A stretch of 64,000 bases of DNA from an uncultured Eubacteriales bacterium (GCA_902786355.1 CADABZ010000004.1:1-64000), one strand, 5' to 3'. Positions 25,668 to 34,832 are shown, numbered from the stretch's first letter. The notes: generated by a model not told the origin, from the sequence alone. Made by a program: numbers and translations.

Positions 25668-25680
25668 AATCGTTTCCAAA
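25668..25680. promoter_or_regulatory. LacI-type operator, upstream copy
   Basis: AATCGTTTCCAAA, the exact reverse complement of 25813-25825. Probable site for the LacI-family regulator encoded at 29007-30011; centres are 145 bp apart on either side of the promoter. Confidence 0.6.
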
Positions 25681-25759
25681 TAAGCAATGGCTTACATTCT
25701 CAAAATACCGATCGTCCCTGGATTAGGACAATAAATCCAAAAGAAATCGCAAAAAACGC

Positions 25760-25825
25760 TTGCATTTCCGGACTGTTTTTATTATATTAAAACACAGAAG
25801 GGATAACCTTAATTTGGAAACGATT
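25760..25825 (+). promoter_or_regulatory. Maltodextrin operon promoter with downstream LacI-type operator
   Basis: TTGCAT (25760-25765), 17-bp spacer, TATATT (25783-25788). The element TTTGGAAACGATT (25813-25825) lies where it would block early elongation. It resembles GAAACG-core operators of the LacI/GalR family, and also loosely a CcpA cre site, so catabolite control cannot be excluded. Confidence 0.6.
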
Positions 25826-25877
25826 CAATTATCCCGCAGATTTATTACTTGTTGGATTTATCCTAGGAGGAATAATC

Positions 25878-27179
25878 ATGAAGAAAAAGTTATTTGTTTT
25901 AGCACTCATTGCTGCAATGACATGCATGATGTTCGCTTCCTGCGGTGGCGGAGGAGAGGGTGCTTCAGATGAGACCGGTAAGGTTTATTACCTGAACTTC
26001 AAGCCTGAGCAGGATGAGCAGTGGCAGACTCTTGCTGCAGAGTATACGGAAGAGACGGGCGTTCCTGTAACTGTAGTTACAGCAGCATCCGGAGAGTATG
26101 AGACAACACTCATGTCCGAGATGGGCAAGGATGAAGCCCCTACACTGTTCCAGGTCAACGGACCTGTTGGTCTTGCAAACTGGAAAGACAGTTGCTATGA
26201 CCTCGCCGGAACAGATGTATACGGACAGCTGACAAGCGATGCATATGCGCTCAAGGACGGTGACAAGGTTGACGGAATTGCATATGTAATCGAGTCATAC
26301 GGAATTATCACAAACAAGGCTCTTCTTGAGAAGGCAGGCTACACTGTAGATGATATCAAGTCTTTCGACGACCTCAAGAAAGTTGCAGAGGACATCACAG
26401 CAAGAAGCGATGAACTCGGATTCTCCGCATTCACATCAGCAGGCATGGATGGATCTTCAGACTGGAGATTCAAGACCCACCTTGCTAACCTCCCGATCTA
26501 CTTCGAGTATCAGGATGACGGAATTGAGTCCACGGATGCAATCAAAGGAACATATCTTGATAACTACAAAGCAATCTGGGACCTCTACATCAACAACAGC
26601 ACATGCGACCCGAAGGAACTCGCTAACAAGACAGGCGATGATGCCAGAAATGAATTCACTTCCGGAGAAGCTGTATTCTATCAGAATGGTTCCTGGGAGT
26701 GGGGCGGAGTTGTAGGCGACGGACTCCTTGCTGAGGACGACGTTACAATGATCCCTATCTACATCGGAGCCGGAGATGAGGCAAGTCAGGGACTCTGCAC
26801 AGGTACAGAGAACTACTGGTGTGTAAACTCCAACGCAAGTGAAGCAGACATCCAGGCTACACTTGATTTCATGAACTGGTGTGTAACTTCCAAGGAAGGA
26901 ACAGAAGCTATGGCTAACGATATGGGCTTCACTATTCCTTTCAAGGCTGCTGTTGAGTCCAACAATGGATTCGTTAAGCAGGATATTGCTAATACAGATG
27001 CCGGCCTGACACCGGTATCCTGGAACTTCACAACAATGCCTTCAGAAGAGTGGAAGAACGGCGTCGGTGAAGCACTGACAGCATATGCAGCAGATCAGAC
27101 AGATGCTAACTGGGATGCTGTCAAGGCTGCATTTGTAGACGGATGGGCTACAGAGTATGCACTTGCTAACGAGGGATAA
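25878..27179 (+). CDS. Maltodextrin-type ABC transporter substrate-binding lipoprotein
   Basis: 433 residues. Signal peptide with lipobox FASC (Cys near 22), so it is anchored outside the membrane. The mature part is an extracellular solute-binding protein of family 1 (VYYLNFKPEQDEQWQ near the start, VNGPVGLANW, and the C-terminal TMPSEEWKNGV region). Ribosome site AGGAGG. It binds an oligosaccharide and passes it to the two permeases downstream; malto-oligosaccharides are inferred from the MalQ gene in the same cluster. A hairpin after the stop probably lets this subunit be made in excess. Confidence 0.9.
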   Translation: MKKKLFVLALIAAMTCMMFASCGGGGEGASDETGKVYYLNFKPEQDEQWQTLAAEYTEETGVPVTVVTAASGEYETTLMSEMGKDEAPTLFQVNGPVGLANWKDSCYDLAGTDVYGQLTSDAYALKDGDKVDGIAYVIESYGIITNKALLEKAGYTVDDIKSFDDLKKVAEDITARSDELGFSAFTSAGMDGSSDWRFKTHLANLPIYFEYQDDGIESTDAIKGTYLDNYKAIWDLYINNSTCDPKELANKTGDDARNEFTSGEAVFYQNGSWEWGGVVGDGLLAEDDVTMIPIYIGAGDEASQGLCTGTENYWCVNSNASEADIQATLDFMNWCVTSKEGTEAMANDMGFTIPFKAAVESNNGFVKQDIANTDAGLTPVSWNFTTMPSEEWKNGVGEALTAYAADQTDANWDAVKAAFVDGWATEYALANEG

Positions 27180-27235
27180 TCTTCTTCATAAGAATAGCAT
27201 ATACAACTAATTCTCCTAAATAAACCTATGTATCA

Positions 27236-27268
27236 GAAGAGGCAGGCAGTAAATCTGCCTGTCTCTTC
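27236..27268 (+). other. Stable hairpin between binding-protein and permease genes
   Basis: A 14-bp stem (one G-T pair) around TAAAT, not followed by a T-run. It is the sort of structure that stabilises the upstream messenger and lowers downstream expression, common after binding-protein genes of sugar ABC operons. Confidence 0.6.
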
Positions 27269-27290
27269 ACATAACAGGATGAGGTGAACA

Positions 27291-28142
27291 ATGGACAAAG
27301 CACTTAAAAAGTATGCTCCGATATTCGTCATCCCGACAACAGCGGCCTTCATAATAGGTTTTGTGATCCCGTTCATTGAAGGACTGTACCTGTCATTCTG
27401 CAGGTTCACAACAGTCAGCAACGCCAAATGGGTGGGCTTTGACAACTTCAAATACGCACTTACAGATGCAGACTTCAGACAGTCATTCGTATTTACTGTA
27501 AGCTTTGCAGTTGTCTCGATCATTCTTATTAATGTAGGCGGCCTTGGGTTGGCTCTTCTGCTGACACGCAAACTAAGGGGAACGAATATTTTCCGTACGA
27601 TATTCTTCATGCCGAATCTGATCGGCGGTATCGTACTCGGCTATATCTGGCAGATACTTATCAACTGCATTCTGTCAAATGCAGGCAAGCCTCTGCTGGC
27701 TCTCAACTCGACTGCAGGCTACTGGGGACTGATCATCCTCATGTGCTGGCAGCAGATAGGCTACATGATGATCATATATATTGCGGGACTTCAGAATGTC
27801 CCTGACGATATTCTGGAAGCTGCAGCGATTGACGGTGCTTCACCGGTCAAGACCTTCTTCAGGGTCAAGCTGCCGATGATCATGCCTTCGATCACGATCT
27901 GCGTATTCCTTACACTGACGAATTCATTCAAGCTGTTCGACCAGAACTTAGCCCTGACAGCAGGAGCACCAAAGCATTCGACAGAAATGCTGGCTCTCAA
28001 TATCTACAACACCTTCTATGCCCGCGCAGGCATGCAGTGGAAGGGTTATGGACAGAGCAAGGCGGTGATCTTCTGTATTCTGGTAATAGTAATATCGATG
28101 ATACAGCTTAGAGCTACACGTTCGAGGGAGGTGCAGGCATAA
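27291..28142 (+). CDS. Sugar ABC permease, MalF type
   Basis: 283 residues with six membrane segments. The cytoplasmic EAA loop reads EAAAIDGASPVKTFFRVKLPMIMPS near residues 181-205, which docks with the ATPase. The first part lacks the long MalF periplasmic domain, as is normal in Firmicutes. Ribosome site AGGATGAGGTG. It overlaps the next permease by one base. Confidence 0.93.
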   Translation: MDKALKKYAPIFVIPTTAAFIIGFVIPFIEGLYLSFCRFTTVSNAKWVGFDNFKYALTDADFRQSFVFTVSFAVVSIILINVGGLGLALLLTRKLRGTNIFRTIFFMPNLIGGIVLGYIWQILINCILSNAGKPLLALNSTAGYWGLIILMCWQQIGYMMIIYIAGLQNVPDDILEAAAIDGASPVKTFFRVKLPMIMPSITICVFLTLTNSFKLFDQNLALTAGAPKHSTEMLALNIYNTFYARAGMQWKGYGQSKAVIFCILVIVISMIQLRATRSREVQA

Positions 28143-28984
28143 TGAAAAAGAAAACCAGATTCACAGACCATATATGGGTCGTTCTGCTCTCTATTCTTGC
28201 TGTAGCGTATCTGTATCCGATATTCATGATCCTGATCAACTCTCTCAAGAAAGAGCGCGCCATCGGTACATCGAATATATTCAGCCTCCCGACGTCAGAG
28301 ACCTTTGCCGGATTTACCAACTATATAAATGCACTCGGTGCACAGGGCTTTGCTAAGAGCCTCGGATACAGCGTACTTATCACGATAACAGCAGTAGCGG
28401 CTATTCTGGTTTGTTGCTCAATGTGCGCATGGTATATTACAAGAGTCAGGAACAAGTTCACGAGTGCACTCTACTATCTGTTCGTATTCTCGATGGTAGT
28501 ACCGTTCCAGATGGTAATGTTCACACTTTCCCAGACTGCTGACAGCCTGGACCTCAATAAGCCATGGAACATCTGGGTCATATATCTGGGCTTTGGGGCA
28601 GGACTTGCGGTATTCATGTTCGCGGGCTTCATGAAGTCTATTCCGCTGGAAATAGAAGAAGCCTCAATGATCGATGGCTGTAATCCTATCCAGACATTCT
28701 TCCTTGTGGTATTCCCGATCCTCAAGCCGACACTGGTATCGGTAGGCATTCTCGAAGCAATGTGGGTATGGAATGACTACCTCTTGCCTGTACTCGTTCT
28801 TGACATTAAGAAATATAAGACAATTCCTATGCTGATACAGTATTTCAGAGGCAGCTATGGTAAAGTTGAGATGGGACCAATGATGGCGAGCATCATGATG
28901 ACAATAATTCCTATTATCATAGTATATTTGCTCGGGCAGAAGCAGATCATCAAGGGAGTTGCGGCCGGAGCTGTCAAGGGATAA
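28142..28984 (+). CDS. Sugar ABC permease, MalG type
   Basis: 280 residues, six membrane segments, EAA loop EEASMIDGCNPIQTFFLV near 172-190. It pairs with the MalF-type subunit upstream; the start lies in the previous stop (TAATG) after GGGAGG. The regulator gene starts 22 bp after its stop. Confidence 0.93.
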   Translation: MKKKTRFTDHIWVVLLSILAVAYLYPIFMILINSLKKERAIGTSNIFSLPTSETFAGFTNYINALGAQGFAKSLGYSVLITITAVAAILVCCSMCAWYITRVRNKFTSALYYLFVFSMVVPFQMVMFTLSQTADSLDLNKPWNIWVIYLGFGAGLAVFMFAGFMKSIPLEIEEASMIDGCNPIQTFFLVVFPILKPTLVSVGILEAMWVWNDYLLPVLVLDIKKYKTIPMLIQYFRGSYGKVEMGPMMASIMMTIIPIIIVYLLGQKQIIKGVAAGAVKG

Positions 28985-29006
28985 GACTGTAGGGGCAGGT
29001 AGAGAG

Positions 29007-30011
29007 ATGATTACTATCAAGGATATAGCTAGAGAATCCGGATACTCGGTCGGTACAGTATCGAGGGTGCTGAACGGACACAAGAATGTATCTGACAAAG
29101 CAAGAACGCAGATCATGGCCGTGGTTGATAAATACAATTTCCAGCTGAACGGCAATGCGAAGCTGCTCAAGCAGCGTGGGACAAGAGGCATAGCGGTTCT
29201 ACTCAAAGGAACTCAGCATATGCTGTTCAACGCTTTGACAGAACTCTTCCAGAGAAAACTGGATGAGTTCGAATACGAATGCGATGTATTCTATCTCAAT
29301 GAGGACGATAATGAGGTGGAGTTTGCGCAGCGTATCTGCAGGGAGAAGAAACCTGAGGGAATCCTCTTCCTTGGCGCGAATTTGAAGTTCTTCAGGAACG
29401 GCTTCACGGGAATCAGTGTTCCATGCGTACTTGTCACTATAGACGGATCTGAGCTTGGTTTTGATAATCTTGCTAGTGTCACGACTGATGACCGGCTCGC
29501 TGCGGAACACATCATCGACATGCTTGTTGAACACGGACATACAAAGATCGGCGTTATCGGTGGTGATCCGGAGACATCGACAGCATCCAAAGAGCGGTTG
29601 ACTGGCTGTAAAAGGGCATTCGCCAGAAACGGCATTGAATTCGATGAGTTCAGACAGTATGAGAAGAGCCACTTCAGTCTTGAAGGAGGGTATAGCGCTG
29701 CAGGCAAGCTGTTCCGCAAGATGCCGGATGTTACAGCAATATATGGTATGAGTGATGTAACAGCCATAGGTGCCATAAGAGCGGCGGCCGACAGAGGGAT
29801 CCGTGTCCCTGATGATCTGTCGATAGTAGGATTTGACGGGATAGATCCTGCAGATTACATAATTCCGAGACTGACAACGGTCAGACAGAACAGAGAGGCA
29901 ATTGCTGCCAGAAGTATCGAGATACTGATCGATATGATAAGCGGAGGAAGCGCTGTACACGAGGTGATCCCGTTCATACTGATCCCGGGGAACAGCATCA
30001 GGCAGATCTGA
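29007..30011 (+). CDS. LacI-family transcriptional regulator of the maltodextrin operon
   Basis: Start at ATG 29007 (MITIKDIAR), because LacI proteins begin at this helix; the open frame runs 16 codons further back into the permease gene. 334 residues: DNA-binding helix-turn-helix with hinge (IARESGYSVGTVSRVLNG, 7-24), then a periplasmic-binding-like sensor domain (TRGIAVLL near 56; SIVGFDGIDPADY near 272). It probably binds the paired operators at 25668 and 25813 and is released by a maltose-type sugar. Encoded inside the operon it controls. Confidence 0.9.
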   Translation: MITIKDIARESGYSVGTVSRVLNGHKNVSDKARTQIMAVVDKYNFQLNGNAKLLKQRGTRGIAVLLKGTQHMLFNALTELFQRKLDEFEYECDVFYLNEDDNEVEFAQRICREKKPEGILFLGANLKFFRNGFTGISVPCVLVTIDGSELGFDNLASVTTDDRLAAEHIIDMLVEHGHTKIGVIGGDPETSTASKERLTGCKRAFARNGIEFDEFRQYEKSHFSLEGGYSAAGKLFRKMPDVTAIYGMSDVTAIGAIRAAADRGIRVPDDLSIVGFDGIDPADYIIPRLTTVRQNREAIAARSIEILIDMISGGSAVHEVIPFILIPGNSIRQI

Positions 30012-30070
30012 GATATCCATGATGGTAATAGAACAGCTAGTCATGAAATAGACGGAAGGAGATAATCGAT

Positions 30071-31162
30071 ATGGCCGGAATAAGCTTCAGGCATGTCGTT
30101 AAGACATATGATAACGGGGTTACGGTTGTTCCGGATCTCAACCTTGAGATCAAAGACAAGGAATTCGTAGTACTTGTCGGACCGTCAGGCTGCGGTAAAT
30201 CAACGACGCTTCGTATGATCGCAGGCCTTGAATCAATATCGGATGGTGAGCTGTACATCGGTGACAAGCTGATGAACAAAGTCCCGCCTAAATCAAGAAA
30301 TATTGCAATGGTATTCCAGAGTTATGCGCTCTATCCGCATATGAGTGTATACAAGAATATGGCTTTTGCTCTGGAACTTGCCAAGACACCTAAGGATGAG
30401 ATCGACCGCAAGGTCAGAGAGGCAGCATCGATCCTCGGACTGGAGCCTTATCTTGACAGAAAACCTAAGGCTCTTTCCGGAGGACAGCGTCAGAGAGTCG
30501 CGCTCGGAAGAGCTATGGTAAGAAACCCTGAGGTGTTCCTCCTCGACGAGCCTCTCTCAAACCTCGATGCCAAGCTCAGAACAGAGATGAGGAGCCAGAT
30601 CAGCAAACTGCACAAGCAGCTGGGAACTACATTTGTATATGTAACTCATGACCAGACTGAAGCCATGACAATGGGAGACAGGATATGTGTCATGAAGGAC
30701 GGTATTATACAGCAGTATGACACACCGCAGAATCTGTATGATTATCCTGACAATCTCTTCGTGGCAGGATTTATCGGATCGCCTCAGATGAACTTCATCG
30801 ATGCAACAGTCGAGAAGGCAGGAGATGGCTTCTCACTCTGCTTCGGCGAAGCAAGGATCCACTCAGACAAGAAGGAACTTGAGCCATATGTCGGCAAAAC
30901 AGTCGTAGTTGGTATCAGACCTGAAGACTTCCATGCTGAGAAACAGTTCTTCTCTGAGGGCAATGTTATTGATGCATATATTGACCTTGATGAGATGATG
31001 GGATCAGAATCATATCTGTACATCAACTATGCCGGTCAGAAGATGATAACAAGAGTACCTGCAAGATATGCCAGAAAAGCGGATGAGAACATCAGCCTGG
31101 CAATAGATCTGGACAAGGTACATGTCTTCGATAAGGATACGGAGAAGGCTGTCTGCCACTAA
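30071..31162 (+). CDS. Sugar ABC transporter ATPase, MalK/UgpC/MsmX type
   Basis: 363 residues. Walker A GPSGCGKST (near 37), Q-loop VFQSYALYPHM, signature LSGGQRQRVALGRAMV, Walker B VFLLDEPLSNLDAKLR, H-loop THDQTEA, then a C-terminal TOBE regulatory domain (about 240-360). It powers the two permeases just upstream. Encoding a dedicated ATPase within the operon makes the module self-sufficient. Confidence 0.95.
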   Translation: MAGISFRHVVKTYDNGVTVVPDLNLEIKDKEFVVLVGPSGCGKSTTLRMIAGLESISDGELYIGDKLMNKVPPKSRNIAMVFQSYALYPHMSVYKNMAFALELAKTPKDEIDRKVREAASILGLEPYLDRKPKALSGGQRQRVALGRAMVRNPEVFLLDEPLSNLDAKLRTEMRSQISKLHKQLGTTFVYVTHDQTEAMTMGDRICVMKDGIIQQYDTPQNLYDYPDNLFVAGFIGSPQMNFIDATVEKAGDGFSLCFGEARIHSDKKELEPYVGKTVVVGIRPEDFHAEKQFFSEGNVIDAYIDLDEMMGSESYLYINYAGQKMITRVPARYARKADENISLAIDLDKVHVFDKDTEKAVCH

Positions 31163-31186
31163 TATAACTGAAAGAAGGAAAGTGAT

Positions 31187-32671
31187 TTGAGAAAGAGCGG
31201 AGTTCTATTACATATATCATCACTTGCATCTCCGCATGGCATAGGGACGCTTGGAAAAGAAGCCGGAGAGTTTATAGACTTTCTTGCTGCTGCCGGCCAG
31301 AGCTACTGGCAGATACTTCCTGTTTGCCCTACGGGATACGGAGACTCGCCGTATCAGTCCTTCTCATCATTTGCCGGTAACCCGTATTTTATCGACCTTG
31401 ATGAGCTGGCAGAAGAGGGACTGCTGGAACATGAGGAATATGCGAACCTCGACTGGGGAAGTGACCCAGCAAAAGTTGATTTCGGAAAGCTGAATGAGCA
31501 CAGAATTAGTATTCTGCAGCTTGCGGCAGAGAGGCTGCTGGCCGATGAGCCTGAGTCTTTTCGCAGATTCTGTTCAGAGAATGCCTTCTGGCTTGATGAG
31601 TACGCTCTGTTCATGTCAGTCAAACAGAGTTTTGGAGGCATCTCGTGGACCGACTGGGATGATCCTTACAGAAACCATGACGAAGAGCTGCTTGCCCGGT
31701 TTTCACTTGAACACGGTTCTGCAATCAGCGAATGGAAGGCCATACAGTACATGTTCTTCAGACAGTGGAAGACTCTGAGAACTTATGCTGAGCAGAAGGG
31801 TATAAGAATTATAGGTGACATGCCTATTTATGTATCCATGGACAGCGCTGATGTCTGGGCGCACCCTGAGATGTTCCAACTGGACGGAGAGCGGAGGCCT
31901 GTCGAGGTCTCAGGCTGCCCGCCGGATGGTTTCTCGGATAAAGGCCAGATGTGGGGCAATCCTCTCTTTGACTGGGAAGGCATGAAAAAAGACGGCTATT
32001 CCTGGTGGAACCGGAGAATAGAATATCTGACCGGGATCTATCATGTACTGAGGATAGATCACTTCAGAGGGTTTGAATCCTATTATGCGATCCCATATGG
32101 TGCAGATGATGCGAGCAAGGGGTGCTGGCGCAAAGGGCCCGGGATAGATTTCTTCAGGACGGTAGAGTCTGCGATCGGTAAAAAAGATATCATTGCCGAG
32201 GACCTTGGTTTTGTCACGCCTGATGTAGCTGAGCTGCTGAAGGAAACAGGATATCCCGGCATGAAGGTACTCGAGATGGCCTTCGACAAGAGAGACCCTC
32301 AGGGCAGTCTGTATTTGCCGGAAAACTATTATGAGAACTGTGTTGCATATCTCGGAACCCATGATAATGAACCTGCAATCGGCTGGATAATGACTGCAGA
32401 TCGTGAGGATACCGCTGAAGCCATCAGATACCTTGGGCTTAATGATCCTGATAACTACAACTGGGATATGATGAGGTCCATATGGAAGTCTGATGCCGGG
32501 CTTACAGTCGTGCAGGCGCAGGATATTCTGGGACTTGGAACAGAGTCAAGAATGAATACGCCATCGGTGCCTGCAGGTAACTGGCAATGGAGATCACTGC
32601 CGGGAAGCTTCAATGAAGAGCTGGCGTCTAAGCTGGCAGACGAGATGAAAGCCTGCAGAAGGTGCAAATAG
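31187..32671 (+). CDS. malQ: 4-alpha-glucanotransferase (amylomaltase)
   Basis: 494 residues, GH77. TTG start after AAGAAGGAAAG; the protein begins MRKSGVLLHISSLASPHGIGTLG-like, typical of MalQ. Motifs: FRIDHFRG-type nucleophile region (VLRIDHFRGFESYY near 286), the acid/base in IAEDLGFVTPDV near 335, and YLGTHDNEP near 385. It transfers glucan segments between maltodextrins, releasing glucose in the cytoplasm. Last gene of the maltodextrin operon. Confidence 0.95.
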   Translation: MRKSGVLLHISSLASPHGIGTLGKEAGEFIDFLAAAGQSYWQILPVCPTGYGDSPYQSFSSFAGNPYFIDLDELAEEGLLEHEEYANLDWGSDPAKVDFGKLNEHRISILQLAAERLLADEPESFRRFCSENAFWLDEYALFMSVKQSFGGISWTDWDDPYRNHDEELLARFSLEHGSAISEWKAIQYMFFRQWKTLRTYAEQKGIRIIGDMPIYVSMDSADVWAHPEMFQLDGERRPVEVSGCPPDGFSDKGQMWGNPLFDWEGMKKDGYSWWNRRIEYLTGIYHVLRIDHFRGFESYYAIPYGADDASKGCWRKGPGIDFFRTVESAIGKKDIIAEDLGFVTPDVAELLKETGYPGMKVLEMAFDKRDPQGSLYLPENYYENCVAYLGTHDNEPAIGWIMTADREDTAEAIRYLGLNDPDNYNWDMMRSIWKSDAGLTVVQAQDILGLGTESRMNTPSVPAGNWQWRSLPGSFNEELASKLADEMKACRRCK

Positions 32672-32680
32672 TAAAGAATA

Positions 32681-32720
32681 AGAGGCTGCCGCATTTAACC
32701 AAAATGTGACAACCTCTTTT
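32681..32720 (+). terminator. Terminator of the maltodextrin operon
   Basis: GAGGcTGcCgCATTT and AAATGtGaCAaCCTC form an imperfect 15-bp stem around AACCAA, followed by TTTT. Confidence 0.8.
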
Positions 32721-32876
32721 CAGGTGAATTTGCAAGCCCTGATATTAAAAACCAGGCCTGGATTTGCTTGTTATTCGTCTGCAGGCCTGTATAAATGCAT
32801 TTAGAGGCTGAATTGATGATCGACAGCTGCCTGTGGACTTGTTTTATTTGGTATCTATTTGCCACCGCCGGGTATC

Positions 32877-33006
32877 ATTTGGATACACTTCTGGATACAC
32901 TGGAAGAGGGACGTCACTCCTTCCTTGATTTTTCAACGTTTCCAGACTTGCTGAAATCTTCAAATCCCCCTCTCTCCGCCATTCATACGGCACACGAGCC
33001 GTTTCG
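32877..33006 (+). repeat. 130-bp direct repeat, copy B, ending in a tRNA-Ser 3' end
   Basis: Partner of 25448-25577, same orientation and length. It contains two GGATACACT repeats (32881-32889 and 32893-32901) and a tRNA-Ser 3' end (32959-32981). The two copies bracket 7.4 kb holding exactly the maltodextrin operon. The stretch 32721-32876 upstream shows no gene. Confidence 0.65.
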
Positions 33007-33029
33007 CCCCGCTTAAGCGGGGCTGTTTT
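33006..33029 (+). terminator. Terminator after tRNA-Ser scar B
   Basis: GCCCCGC-TTAA-GCGGGGC followed by TGTTTT. The sequence differs from the terminator at copy A, so the repeat ends within this element. Confidence 0.8.
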
Positions 33030-33082
33030 AGTTGAGAAATGAATTTTCCATATTTCAATTCGCTTAACTGCTGGGGTACAAT

Positions 33083-33882
33083 ATGAGTCAGAACAAAAGG
33101 AAGAGTCAGAAGTTTGCAAGGAGGGCAGGACGCATGAGCAGGCTCAATAATTTAATAGCAGAATACAAAGCCCTTGGGATCAGCGAACAGATCAACTATG
33201 ACAAGATCTATCTGTACTCTATTATAACGTACTCGACTGCAATTGAAGGTTCAACAGTAACAGAGATTGAGAATCAACTCCTCTTTGATGAGGGAATCAG
33301 CCCGAACAAGTCAATGGGAGAGCAATTAATGAATCTGTTTATTATCTAAGCTTTGAAGCTCATTATAGATTGGCACACATACACCCATGGGCAGACGGTA
33401 ACGGAAGAATGGCTCGTCTTGTCATGAATATGATCCAGTACGAAGCCGGAGTAGTTCCATCTATAGTTAAAAAAGAGGTCAGAGCAGAATACATACAGAG
33501 CCTGAGCGATACAAGAGACTCCAGGGATATTGGAATATTCACCGGATTCATGATGCGGCATCATATCGATAATATCTCTGAACAGATTGCAGATTACAAA
33601 GCCTCGATTGACGAAGATACTTTAAATGATACTTTAAATGATACTTTAAATTCAGAAAATCCGGTGCCTCACTTGACAAGTTCTCAGCAAGCCGTATATG
33701 ACAGCATAAAAGCAGACCCTTACATTACTATAAACTCAATCGTTCTGGAGACAGGACTCAGCAGACCAACAGTCACAAGAGCGCTGAAATATCTGCAGGA
33801 AAAAGAAATGATCCACAGAATCGGATCAAAGAAAACCGGGCGCTGGCAATGTTTGGTATGGAAGCGGTCCCTGGGAAGATAG
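33083..33882 (+). pseudogene. Fic-family protein, broken by an internal deletion and frame change
   Basis: The N-terminal 85 codons (33083-33340) match Fic proteins: YSTAIEGSTVTEIENQLLFDEGI, then MGEQLMNL. The frame then hits TAA at 33347. The next frame resumes with EAHYRLAHIHPWADGNGRMARL, the Fic catalytic motif (H then DGNGR), and continues to a winged helix (SRPTVTRALKYLQEKEMIHRIG) ending at 33882. About 80-110 residues between MNL and the motif are missing compared with normal relatives, so the join at about 33340-33360 is a deletion. Fic enzymes transfer AMP to proteins; this one cannot be made whole. A 12-bp unit (GATACTTTAAAT) is repeated three times at 33618-33653. Confidence 0.8.
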
Positions 33883-33891
33883 GTGATACAG

Positions 33892-34305
33892 ATGAGTGAT
33901 GCCTATAGGAGAGCAGCGGTATATGTGCAAAATGAATATGCCGGTTTGATCAAGGAAACAGAAGATGGCTATTCATTCAAGTATGATGCCGCATATCTGA
34001 GCAACCCGAATGCAGTGCCTGCGAGCATTACTCTGCCGCTTACAGATTCAGAATATGAATCAACTGTTCTTTTCCCGTTCTTTGACGGGCTTATTCCGGA
34101 AGGCTGGCTTCTTGATGTTGCCAGCAGAAACTGGAAACTCGACAAAAATGACAGGTTTGGTTTGATGATGGTGTGCTGCCGCGATTGTATTGGAGACGTT
34201 TCTGTTCGAGAGGTGACAGATTGTGATAAAAATAAAAAAACGAAACGCATAACAAGGGGAACGGATCTCAGAGATGAATATAGACGATACAGTATATATA
34301 GCTGA
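33892..34305 (+). CDS. Orphan HipA N-terminal-domain protein (HipS-like)
   Basis: 137 residues from ATG 33892 (AGGTGAT before it). The body matches the HipA N1 subdomain: AAVYVQNEYAGLIKETEDGYSFKYD, then TLPLTDSEYES, FPFFDGLIPEGWLL and DRFGLMMVCCRDCIGDVSV. In split HipBST-type systems this domain is a separate antitoxin-like protein beside a HipT kinase. Here no HipA/HipT kinase follows: the next gene begins inside its last 32 bases, and the tail (after residue 105) looks unrelated to the family, so the partner was probably lost. It sits directly after the broken fic gene. Confidence 0.7.
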   Translation: MSDAYRRAAVYVQNEYAGLIKETEDGYSFKYDAAYLSNPNAVPASITLPLTDSEYESTVLFPFFDGLIPEGWLLDVASRNWKLDKNDRFGLMMVCCRDCIGDVSVREVTDCDKNKKTKRITRGTDLRDEYRRYSIYS

Positions 34306-34747
34306 CGGCGCCAAGCTCATAGGCCGCAACATTACAATAGGCAAAAGTAGCAGCGTCTGGTTCAATACAGTGATCAGATGTGACAAAGATGAAAGTGTGA
34401 CCATAGGAGAGAGCACCAATATACAGGATCTCTGCATGATCCATACTGGACACGGTTTTTCGGTGAATATCGGAGATTATGTTACTGCGGGGCATATGTG
34501 CATCATCCATGGCTGCACTATAGGAAGCAACAGCCTGATCGGAATGGGATCGGTCATAATGGATGGCGCGGTCATCGGCAGCAACTGTGTTATAGGTGCC
34601 GGTTCGCTAGTAACAGGCGGAACGGTTATTCCTGACGGACATATGGCATTCGGCAGACCTGCCAGAGTGGTCAGAGAACTCACACCGGAGCAGATCGGCA
34701 AAATCAGATACTCTGCAGAACTGTATGTTGAAGAAAGCATGTTATAA
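34274..34747 (+). CDS. Gamma-carbonic-anhydrase-family protein (left-handed beta helix)
   Basis: 157 residues of hexapeptide repeats (VYIADGAKLIGRNITIG...). Candidate metal-binding histidines are in IHTGHGF and VTAGHMCIIHGCTIG, as in the gamma-CA/YrdA/PaaY group. Members are trimers that bind Zn or Fe; many have weak or no carbonic anhydrase activity. The start overlaps the preceding HipA-N-like frame. The ribosome site GGGAACGGATCTCAGAG is fair. Confidence 0.85.
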   Translation: MNIDDTVYIADGAKLIGRNITIGKSSSVWFNTVIRCDKDESVTIGESTNIQDLCMIHTGHGFSVNIGDYVTAGHMCIIHGCTIGSNSLIGMGSVIMDGAVIGSNCVIGAGSLVTGGTVIPDGHMAFGRPARVVRELTPEQIGKIRYSAELYVEESML

Positions 34748-34777
34748 TAGAACAGTAAAGACTGACTGTGATAAAGC

Positions 34778-34806
34778 CGCCCTGATCCGGGGCAGGGCGC
34801 ATTTTT
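34778..34806 (+). terminator. Rho-independent terminator
   Basis: CGCCCTG-ATCCGGGG-CAGGGCG followed by CATTTTT. It ends the gamma-CA transcript. Confidence 0.85.
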
Positions 34807-34832
34807 ATTAACGGTTCTGGAGGAAATATAAG

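Noticed and set aside
33347-33349. Recoding of the TAA inside the fic gene
   Set aside because: A whole segment of the family is missing and the frame changes, which stop read-through cannot explain.
33618-33653. Three 12-bp repeats (GATACTTTAAAT) as a CRISPR or iteron array
   Set aside because: They are tandem, without spacers, and lie in the coding frame of the Fic remnant (DTLN repeats).
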